Source: Eumeta japonica (taxonomy: Eukaryota > Arthropoda > Insecta > Lepidoptera > Psychidae). Taken from it: DNA of 64,000 bases. Under the pieces are notes generated by a model. It was given only the letters and a program-made list of their open reading frames with translations, had not been told where the DNA came from and searched no databases. The stretch is taken from assembly GCA_005406025.1 (NCBI GenBank), contig BGZK01000007.1, positions 248,001 through 312,000 of the forward strand, given 5' to 3'. The translations under genes were made by a program, and so were the position numbers. Positions 49,550 through 61,500 of this stretch are shown one piece after another (position 1 is the stretch's first letter; every line of letters begins with the position of its first letter).

Positions 49550-52500
49550 GTAATTAGGTTCTTTCTTATATTTTTTCCTACGACACCATGGACCATAAGT
49601 GTGACGTGATAGCATTTGGCACGTAGTTAAAAAATAAATCTAATGTTTAGTGGCGTAGTTAAATTATAAAAAATTGGTTGCCTGTAAAGTCGGTATACGG
49701 GCGAAAGTTTTACGTGACAACGACTTTGAGTGGTAAAATCATTTTAATGTGAATATTCATTCGTATAGTAGGAAGAAGGATGAAATAATAGTAACAATTT
49801 AAAACATTTATTTATACAAAGAATTATATTTAAAACATTAATTTATACAAAGAATCTCGCACTGAATTTCATATTAACAAAATTTTATTTTACCTTTACA
49901 TACATACGTATTTATATACAAATATACATACAATAACTTGCAATACATTTGCGTACAATGAAACAGCGTTTACTACAACTTAACTTGTTCCTATCTGAGT
50001 GGAAGGGACGCGTGCCTTTCACTTTTATGTCTGTCTCTCTCGCTCTTAGGCGGGCTAACCATGCCAGTGGAGGGACGCGTGCCTCTCACTCGCTCTCATT
50101 GTGAGCGCATAACGTGAGCGGAGCGTAACGCAGTTTCTTGAAGTGTCACCCGGCAAACCAATTTATAAGACGTTGTCACGTCAAAATGACGTTTTGAAAA
50201 TATCTAAAGATCATAGACCATTATGAGTCTTAAAAAAACGCATACGTGAGTGTGACTGTTTTACCCCGGGAATATATTACTGTTTCTTGGAACGCAGGAT
50301 AAATAGCTCGGCTGAAGTAAGGTTCACCCAATAAATTATTGCGTAATAACCTCAAAAATTTCCAATAGCAACATTTTCTTAAAAAAAAATATCAAAAAGC
50401 AATAATCAATGTTAACTTTTTGGTTTTATCCAATAGTGTACAATTTTAGGACGTCATACTATTTACAATTCCATCTAGACATAATCAATGGAAAACATAT
50501 TGGTGTGCTCATTGTGAGTTCTGTTTTCGTAAAAAGAAAATAGCATTTAGGAACTTATTTTAATCACTTAATTAATCCCATATCCAAAAGTGCTTTATAA
50601 TGCGCTAGTTTTCACCGGCGACTTCGTCTATGTGGATTTAAAATGTGTTTCTTCATTTCTTATATCATATAATATTCGGTTTCATTCTCTATTTTAAATT
50701 CGGTATTCCAATCTCAGAAGTGTTTTCTAAACCGATTAATCTCCTGCTTTCAATTCAGATCCTAGTATCACTTTCGGTTTCCATTCCGGTCGTTTTCAAT
50801 TCAATAAAATAATTCTAATGATCCCATTTTTTTTTTGAAACTGGGAGTCCTTTTAAAATCTACAGTTCTACGATTTACATATGATTTGCGTCGAATGTGG
50901 ACGATGAGAGTACTGATATTGGCTTATAATGACTAAAAACGTTAATTTTAAAATATCAACAGATTTTTTTGCAATTATTAAACAAATATATATATTTTTA
51001 ATTATGAACAATTTATGATTGTTTTTTTTTCCTTTTATTTCATTCTTTTTGTAACTGAGTTCATTTTCAAGGGACAATAATTTTGTTGGACACGATATCT
51101 TTAAATTTTTCTACCGAACGCAGCTAAGATTATTTGATTTTCGGTTTTCGCTTTACAGTAATACAGCCGACCGCGATTGCGAGCACAACGGCGTTGGTTA
51201 CGGAGCGACCGTATTCAGCGCCATCTAGCAGCGGATCGCCAACAACGACGCAAGCCGCGGAATCGTCGACGGCCGGCCGGCCGAGTTGGCAAACTCAGCG
51301 GCCGTCGTTCATGACGAAGCCGATAGACGGCGCGCCCAGCTCGCACGGCTACAAGCCGCCGGAGCTGAACCTACCCACTTTAAGCCTAGACTCGAGTAGC
51401 GAGCACAGCGGTGATATAGTTAATAAAATAAATTACGGTGTAAATAAATACCAGAACGCGATCAGACCGGCGGCCCCCGACACCAGTCCGAGCAACAAGA
51501 TATCGTCTAGTCCCGGCGCGGCGGCGGGCGCGCGGCCGCTGGCCGTCGGCGAGCAGCACGCCGACGACAGTATTCCCTCAGGTTTGTTATTGATAATGTA
51601 TCCCACCAGCCCATGGAATATTCAAGGAAAGCGACGAGTCGGATACGCGCTCCGACCGAAGTTTCCGTACTAAAAAATACCGATCCGACGTAACGTGAAT
51701 TTATGATGTAATATGGATGCGAACAGAATGAATTTAATGTTCGCGAGGCTTTGATTTCGTTTCAAAACGGAATGTTTTAGTTGGAAGTAAACAATTACTC
51801 ATTTTTCATCATAATTATATCATCCAAGTACCTCGATCGGTTTTGTATTTTTCTTAGGGCCGGTCCGATGGGGCCCTATAATGGCGTCATTATCGTTTGA
51901 CTTGCAACTAAAATTACATTCTATTTTCATTCACCTATTATTTGACTTTCTAAAAAGGGTTCCAAACTCTCTGTACCCATAAGCTCTGTGTGCCCAAGGG
52001 CCTTTTGCATGGCCTAACGTGGCCCTGGCTTCTCTTACTGTTAAATTAGGTATATTCTCACTTAGTTGCTGAAATGAAGTTGAGGCTTCGATTAAGTAAT
52101 ATATTAAAATGAACCGATCAAGTGCGAGTTAAACTTGCGCATCGAGGCTTACACCGTACTACAACACAGTATATTTGTGTTAAATAATTAAAAGGAAATT
52201 ATCTTTAATAATATATTTATGAATTCTTAGCACGAATCCCATTTTGCTGCCATTTGGTCGGTTTTTAACTGTTGTTTTCCTTAACTTTGCACTATTATGC
52301 CAAGTTTGATGTTTGTATATGTTACTGCACTTATGATAGAGCGAAAATAAGAAAAAAATAAACCGATACGCAACTAAGTGTGTACTTACGTACTTAGTGA
52401 GTGCCAATTTATAATGGACATTGAAAGTAACCGACACGAAGAAAACTACAAACTTCCCATAGGTTTTTCTGAATGTAGGTAAATAATTATTTTCTGTATT

Positions 52501-55500
52501 TTTTCAAGATTTTCAACGCAGTAGTATCGGAGATAAACGGGCGAAGTTTTTTTTTTTATTTTTCCATAAATAATTTTAAAATCATCTATTTTAAAATTAT
52601 AATAAAAATATACATTTAAATGCTTTTAATTGATATGTCACATGCTACAATGTGCAAAACTTTTTTTTAATTTTCTAAATTACCTCCAAAAGTAACCCTC
52701 ATATTTAAAATTCAATTATGAAATGACAACATAATCATTCCGGTAAATGCAGAGAAAATTGGCTGTGACAGACGCGGACAAACATCCATAAACATGAGTG
52801 ATCGTATAAGGGTTCCATTTTTGTTTTCACTTGGAGGTACGGAGCCCTAAAAAATGAACACTTGTTTGCATTATGAAATGAGATTAATATGAAGTCAACT
52901 GTAAAGTAAAATTGTGTTTATACTTCGTAACCTTTATGTAACCTTTCTTTATGGCGTTTGGAATATAATTAATTTTGACTAAGACCTTGGTTAAGTTTAT
53001 AAATATGCAAAACATGACGCGCAGATTATCTATAACAAGATTTCATTACTTCATGATCAAGAACTAGTGAAAATTAACGTCTCATTTTTATAAATGACTT
53101 ATTATTAGATTTGACTAAATGCTTAAACTCTATTAGGCTTATGGTAGTAGTATTTTATGGTAACAAACAAAAAGACAGAATTGTCAAGTAAATATTTTTA
53201 CAAAACCATTGCAAAAATAACCGTTGCAATTTTCAGTTCAATGGATGTCGAGGCCCGGCAACATGAACACCATTCACTGGCAGGCGACGACGGAGCCCTT
53301 TTTCATCACGAAACCTAGGCCGTCGAGTTGGGAGAAGCCTTCAGGGAAACCGAAACCAACCAAGAAGTTCACCACAACCACGCCAAAACCTCACAAGAAC
53401 TATACGAAACCAAAAGATCCCGTGTACAATTTGATTGATAAGACAAATGACGCATCAACGCCAGCGCCGCCGCAGACGACGACCGCTGCGGACACTGTAG
53501 GTCGGTATAAAACACCGTAATTAAAAAAAAAATCAATAAACAGGCACAGAAAGCATAGACAAATAAAGGAAATAATATAATCGGTACTTTACTCAAAGAA
53601 ATTTAAGAATTGATATTTTTTGACGTGGAACGTCTTTAAAATCACACCGAAATATACGAGTATCAGGCCAGAAAAGTGGATCGTAACGACAAGGTCTCTA
53701 TCGTCTTACCTTAATACCTACAAAACTATTAGTCTTAAAAATATGAATGTAGTTTCATTATTTAGTTCATACAGTCAGCTTGGTGTCTTGACCTTGAGTC
53801 AGCATCGGAGCTGGACCGAAGGCGAAGGAGGGACCCTGCGCAGAATGACGGAAACCGGCATTCTCGCTTATTTCTATTTAGTATAACTTACAATTCACAT
53901 GCGATAGTACGGTGATTATTTCGTAAGCTTATGGTGTTTATTTAGAGCAATCGATTGTAATAAAAATAAATGTCTTTTAAACAGTAATTTTAGATAAAAA
54001 CAATCAAGAATCGTATAAAAAATTATAAAAAAAATCAATATGTTGGCCTCAGCTCATGCTAGAGGCGGTCAGAAATACGAATCAAGGATATCGTTGGAAA
54101 GAGGGGGTTATGGGCTACGCATGGGCACCCCTATATCCGGTGGGTGTCGAGCGAGAGGGATGATTTCAAGAGCGACACAAAGTAGCAACTGAACGCTCAG
54201 TAGACGGCACCGACTTCGCGAGCAACTCTACCCCTGGCGTACCCAGTGGTCATTTAGTGTGCGTTTTGTACTAAAATCTTTAGCACAAATTCAGCCTTGT
54301 TTTCATTTCAATCTTTGACATTAAAAGAGTCTCGCTGACGTCCACAGCTCCACCCGATTTTTTTTGTCTAACCTTTAGATTAGATCGCGTTTCAAATGTT
54401 AATTTGGTGAAATATATTACTCAAGTAAGATTGCTTTTCTCGTAGCGAAGTTACCTCGTTTAGATCAGAACGAGCTACCGATGTACAGACTAAAAGTAAC
54501 GCGTCGTTGTCGTAATTTAATTTTGCTCATATATTCTGCTTGCGATTTTAGGAACATAAAACAGATCGCTCTATCTTTTGTGTAAATTTCTTATAATAAA
54601 GGTGTGTCAGGAATATTTAGCCAGTAATATATGAGTACACACGGTTATCGTAGACGCTAAAGGTTTCGTGCCGTGATGTATCGCACTCTTTTAGCCATCT
54701 AATGACAATCACAAAACTTTATGTACCTCGAATATTAGTGGCTTATGTGGATGTAAAATGTCTATTGTTTTTGTGTTTGAGTTGTGGATAAAATAGACGC
54801 AGCATTTCGTTAGCGGTTCGACTTATGGTTTTGTTTGAATGATTAAGATTTTCATTATCACAAACCGATTTACAGGATTACGATCTATAAAAACTCTTTG
54901 GATCTATGCGACAGTAATGATAAGCTTGATAAATGTTTTCTGCTGTTTGAAGTTTAAAAACAATTGTACCAGGACAACATGTCAGCTGAGAGTCATAGAT
55001 CAATCGTATAGAACTCACTTTATAACGTTTTGGCCATAGATGAGGCGACTTCGTTAGAGTTAAACATATTTCTTGCAAAAAAATGCAGAACTAGACAAAA
55101 CGAATGTTACAATTGGATCGTGCCGTTTCTTGCAGAATGCGGCGTGAGGACGATTGCGCCCAAGCCGGAGATGCGCATCATGGGCGGCAAGGACTCCACG
55201 TTCGGGCGCTGGCCGTGGCAGGTTTCCGTGAGGAGGACGTCGTTCTTCGGGTTCTCGTCCACTCACCGCTGCGGGGGCGCAATCATCAACCAGAGCTGGA
55301 TAGCGACTGCGGGCCATTGCGTTGACGAGTGAGTTTTTATTTAGTTCGCTCTTATTACGCAAAAGTGATAAAATTAATATTGAATTAATTAGGAAGATTA
55401 AGAAGAAATGAAGAAAAAATAATATATGTATCCAAAAATTTAAAAAAAATTAAGCACCCGAAATCGACGAGCTTGCATGAAAATATTGATCAATGTCAGT

Positions 55501-58500
55501 GAGACAATTAATTGTGCATTAATTCTTATATCTATTATATAATAAGTGTACATAATATGTTTTTTATTAATCTTCTCGGATCTTTTTTAGTGTAAACATA
55601 CCAATAAATTATCTATCACAAGACGTAAACATGTCTTGATCGACATAAACGAATAAGATGTATCGCACTTTGGAACAGTTTTATCCAAAAATAAGTGCAT
55701 TTAAAATGTTAACACGCGTGGTTGATGGTGACGGTGAGATAGATGGGGGTGTGGGGGGAGTTGTTCATATTTTAATGACGAGAACTATTCTCGAATTTTC
55801 TCTAGGGCAATTATTTTATACTTTTAATTAATTTAGCTTAGGAGCCTGATTCGTAATCGTGATTATATAGATGAAGGAGAAATGTTTTTTCCTTGTATGA
55901 AAAAAAAAAATTCCTGCTTTTATATATCTATCTACTCACATAAAACTATAAACGATCGCATTATCCATATGAGAAACAGTACAAATCTTACAATATTAAT
56001 TACAATGTTAAACGATTAGTTATGTCAACTAATATATGGAGCAAGAGTAAAAAATGAAGTATATACAATGAAACATATTCAGATATGTGCAAATTTAAAG
56101 CATTACATAAAAAAATAAATAATTATTCTACAAAAGGAACTTTGAAAACAATAAACTTTACATAGAAAAATTTTTCAGTACAGCTCTTTGAAAAACCATA
56201 AAACTACCGAAATTTATGACGAGTATAGTGTGGGTATGCCAGGTGACAAGAACACACGAATATTCAATGTTAAAATGCCTTTTATATATCACAAATTAAT
56301 CAAACACTAACATAAAGTCAACGTTTATAAAGTTTCACACCATTTTCATAATAAATAAAGGGAGTTTAACCGTAATAGTAACGGTTATGCAAGCCTAGCT
56401 TGTCGACTGAAATTTTACCTGAAAAAAAACTCGAATTAACTAAAAATGTTTATAACAAACAAAAATATATACTTAAATATATACTATGCTTAAATAAGTA
56501 TATATTTTTGTTAGTTATAAACATTTTTAGTTAATTCGAGAAATATGTACAAATATATTTTTGTACATATTTAAGCATAGTATATATTTATGTACAAAAA
56601 TATATACTATGTTAAACACTTCTTTTAACTCTATTATGCTTTTAAAAGGATTTGATTAATAACTAATGTTTACGCTTTCACCCCATATAAAACCACGAAA
56701 GATAATGAAAAATATACAAATCAGTAATGCCACAGCTCTTTAACTACAGAGAAAAATTGTAGCTTCATTCCTAAAGTAACCATTTTGAGCATTAAATCTA
56801 CCAAAGACAATTAAAAAAAAACCACAATGAAGCCAATGTTAAGCTCGGCGGTCAGAGTCCTGGAGCAGGACTTTGACCGTTGACGGGTGAGTGACTTTGA
56901 TCGTTAAGTTTAGTTTGGATATTCGAATAAATAAGTCACTAACAGAGGTATTTTTATATTTTTCTTATACATACAATGCGTTCGTACATTTACGCTGAAA
57001 ACAATATAAGCGTGAATAACTGAAAATATAGAAAACGCCTTTTAATTATACTTTTTTTTTTAATTATCATCTGTGGACAGTACTTATTCACATACAGACA
57101 AAATTTAGCCTTTATTCATAAATACTTTTGGCTTAGGAATAAAAATCGATCATTTTTTGGGTTTATTGTCTAATTACAATTTTCATATTTATCACACTAA
57201 ATTACAATAGGCGAAGAAAATTTAATTAAATACTAGTTTCGGTGTAAATCAGTTCGTAATATCTGTACATATAATAAAAGTAGAATCCGTAGTGTTTGTA
57301 TATAGAAGGTATGTACGAAAAATGGAGAGGGTATAAGAGAAAGGTAATATAAAAGAAAATAACGACTTTTAAATTTTTTGTCTGTTTATTCGCGCATATC
57401 TTTGAAATTACTGAACAGATTTAATGCAGTTTTCATGTGTAGATAGAGTTTAATTTAGAACATAATACAAGCTTTATTTAACTAAAATTGGATGTCAAGA
57501 AATAAGTAATCCACGGTGGATTAGTATGATGTGTGAGAAGTGGACTTGTATAATGTATAAAAACTCTTTTATACATAGAAAACTACCCTATCCCATAGTA
57601 ATACAGCTTATATTTTATTTTGATAATTGCATTTGTACTGAATACGTAAATATTGGAACCGTGACCGGTATCGGAAATGAAAACGCGACGGGGAGTAGAA
57701 TCGAGAGTTAGGATCGTACTAAGAACAGTACCAGAACCAGTATTGAAAGTGAGAACGAGATTGAGATTCATAGCTAGGTCGTTCCATATTAAAAATGAAG
57801 GAACCATTATATGTCCACGAGAGCAAAGTCACGTTACGCTAGTATTATATATTGTCAGAGGGCAGACAGGGTGAGCAGTTTTGTGACCAGATATTCGTTC
57901 AAACCTATCACTAACCTATCTATATTTTATTTCAGTTTACTGACGTCTCAGATCAGGATACGCGTGGGAGAATACGATTTCTCTACGGTCTCCGAGCAAT
58001 ACCCTCACGTGGAACGAGCGGTGGCCAAGAAGGCCGTCCACCCGAAGTACAATTTCTTCACGTACGAATATGACCTGGCGCTGGTGAAGCTGGAGACGCC
58101 GCTGCAGTTCGCGCCCCACATCGCGCCCATCTGCCTGCCCACGAGCGACGACCTGCTCGTGGGCGAGAACGCCACCGTGACGGGCTGGGGCAGGCTGTCC
58201 GAGGGCGGGGTTCTACCCTCGATATTGCAGGAGGTCAATAAGTTTCTTGCCTTATAAGTATTCAGTAGTCTATGGTTTCTTTGTTTCGATTTTTGTTCAT
58301 TGTCGATTTTCATTGCTTAACATTGAAGTTTAATAAAAATGACAGTGTTTCGTATATTGTAAATATTTAGTTTAATTTCTAAAATTTTGAAATTATTATC
58401 TGTTTCATATAGATATCATTAATCTCAAAATCATTTAACCCTAAAAACATTACAAAACATATTCCTTCATATTTTAGGTTCCATTCTCATATTCAGGTTG

Positions 58501-61500
58501 TTTTTCGTTTCAGTAAATAAAACGTACTTGTCATGTTCATTCAAAAAATTGCTAAATTGATAAGCTTAAATAATAATGTTTTTATTGAGAAATAAAGAAC
58601 GTGTAGGTGAAATTCGGCTCATTCTTTTATTACTAGAATAAGAAGAGACCACAAAAAGTAGATTAAAAATAATATACACCTGCTAGTCTCAGTCTAAGAT
58701 ATACGAGTACACGCAGTTTATGAGCCTCGTGGTAGTAGCATTTATAGAAAAGAAGCATCAGGGAAAAATTCAGACACACGGGTCTAGCAAACACTTAAAA
58801 TGAAAAGAAATACACTTAAAATGATTGGGTTAGAATTCAGAACACTTTCTTTTGAATGTACGATAAACTGTTATAAATATTTTCTTTTAGTGTCAAGTTG
58901 CTGGCATCGAGATTTAATGCAGTTTATTCCTAAACTCATAGTTTCATGCGAGTTATTATCACTATGGTTTTCTGCGGTTCGCATGGCATGTAATTACAAC
59001 TAACGTCGAAATTATGTTATATTCTGTTATATAAAAAAAAAAAATTTGCTATCAAAAGAAGAATCTACTGTATATTAAGCCAATTATATGATTTTTCAGG
59101 TACAAGTGCCGATAGTGTCCAACGACCGTTGCAAATCAATGTTCCTCCGCGCCGGCCGTCACGAGTTCATCCCGGACATTTTTCTATGCGCGGGCCACGA
59201 GCAAGGGGGCCACGACTCCTGCCAGGGGGACACGGGGGGCCCTCTGCAGGTAATAACCGTAAATCGCAATAAACCACTTTTACCTTTGGTCCCTTTTGGC
59301 TTTTCGCCTTTGAAATTTTAGTGATGTGGGATGTTCTCGTTTGGAATCCACCGACTTTATTATTTTTAACGTTTTTTAAGCGAAAACGACGAGAATAAAT
59401 TTGCTGATTTCTTTTTTATTAATATTACGCCTTAGTTTTTTTTTACTCAATGTTACACGTTGCGTGAGTTTTCGTGGATTTTGCATGACGATCAAAAAAA
59501 AAACGGTTTATGGTTGTTTGCCTAAACACAGTACAGCCAATTTTTTAAGTCATGTAATAATACCCTAAATATAGCTTATGGACTTTCAGTTCAAGATTTC
59601 GAGTTTGCGTAAGCGCTATCACGAAGCAATATGAATATTTTTGTAAAACTTATTGCAAACGGCTAATATCGTTCCACTCCAGAGGTGCATGTTACTAATG
59701 GTATTGTGATCGCATTAAGGGAAGGGAAGCGATAGTTCTGTGTGCTCTTCGAGGCACTGACCAAATGGTTTTTAGGGTTCCGTGCCAAAACGGAAAAACC
59801 GGAACCCTTATAGTTTTGTCATGTCGGTCCGTCTGTCCGTACATCACAGGTATTTTATTCAAAACCTTGAAGACGTATATTGCTCAAATTTATAGTATAT
59901 GTGTCTTTTATAAGCCGCTATTTAGTTTCATGGTGAAAAAACCAAAATAAATATTTCTAGGGGAGCACTATAAACATGTCACAGAAGTTGAAAAATTTTT
60001 TAGCAAACATCAACGTGTGGCACATATTTCAACAGTTTTTTTTTAAAAACACTGGTTTTTTAAGCAATTTTTCTTATTACGTGAGTAATTTCGGAAATAA
60101 TTGCTCCGAAAATTGAAGAAATTGTATCTCTCCTCTCTATTTTCTAAACCATATATCCAAAAAAATATGAAAAAAATAACAAAGGTAACGTTTAATCATA
60201 CATCAAACGAAAATTATTTTTAACATAGTCGGATATATTGTTTTTGAGTTATTGCCGAAAAACTGTGCTTCTCAACAAAAGGACTTAAGTGCCATGAAGA
60301 TATTTTCTTTGTTGATGCACTTTAGTGTACACTAGTTTAATAGGAATAGTCGACATAACTACATGTTTTTTAAACACGGGTAAAGTGTAACGACGCACCT
60401 TTTTCATCTGTAATGCATTTCTTTGTAATAATGGCTTCGGAACCCCATAATGACCATGGTTCGACCTGCTCTTGGTCATTTTTTTTTTATTTAAATCAAA
60501 ACACATCGCCCCAGGTCTTGTTTCAAACCTTTGGGTTCGAAAGAAATGCCCCGCCCATTCGGCCACTCATGTTCAATAAATTTTAATATTTAAAATTTAA
60601 TAGTTGTACTAAAAAAATAATAAAATAACTACTTAACATTTGTTATCTCACAAACATTATGTAAATTTCCAAGCCCAATTTGTAAGTTCAATTACATCGA
60701 TCAATTAAAAACCAAATCTAGAAGTATTTTCTAGGAGAAACCTGACATATGACTTCGATTCGAAAGCCTCGTTGAAGACGCAATATTTTATAATATGTAT
60801 AGTGCCACTATTCAGCAGCACGTGAACACGATTATATTTTTTAGAACAGGATTACAGCATCATTTTTTTCCGTTTTTTCACCATATTTTCATTTTGTAAC
60901 ATTATTAAGATTAATTGTTCGAGGGTAATAACAAATAAGTAATTCATGACACGTATTAATTAATTTAAAACAAAAAATAAATACCGTTTTATTTATAGAT
61001 TAATTAAATGCTTATTTATTTGATCCGCTGCTCGTGGAAATCGATTCACAAGTAGTGGAGTTTTGTAACACGGTCAATGTGTAAAGCGGTTGACCCTGCA
61101 GACCATTCCTGTAGCAATTGGCTATGATATTTATCAATGTGTTTTTGATTTGCTCGAAAAGTTCGAAGACTTATCTTTGAGCTTTTCGAACTGAAAAATT
61201 CGACAAAACAGTTGCCCTTATAGGCTATTCCTGAAACGTTTTGCTGCTTTCAAGGTCAGTCTTCAAAACTGTACCCAGCGTTGAATTAGTGAATTTGAGC
61301 CCAAAATATAGATTTTTGTGCTTTTTCAAGCTTTCCATGATCAAGAAAATATTTTTAATACGTTTTCAGTTCTTCGAGTTCAAAAAACTAGATTCACTCA
61401 AATAAAAAGCTGTTCTTTTAGTTTTAAATTGCGATATCTATAGAACGCATTATTCGATTTTGATCTGCTTTGCGTCATTCAATGCAGTTTTTTAAGCCAA

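Noticed and set aside
49360..49596. Minus-strand 78-codon frame over the knot exon
   Set aside because: It is the GC-rich antisense shadow of a clearly spliced plus-strand exon and has no protein features of its own.
53497..53502. Alternative donor GTAGGT three bases before the chosen donor
   Set aside because: It would leave phase 0, which breaks the junction with the phase-1 exon at 55136.
55060..55362. Minus-strand and second plus-strand frames over the protease exon
   Set aside because: Antisense and shifted shadows of the ECGVR..GHCVD exon.
57526..57874. Frames just upstream of the exon at 57936
   Set aside because: They lie within the intron; the exon start is fixed by TTTCAG and the split Asp codon.
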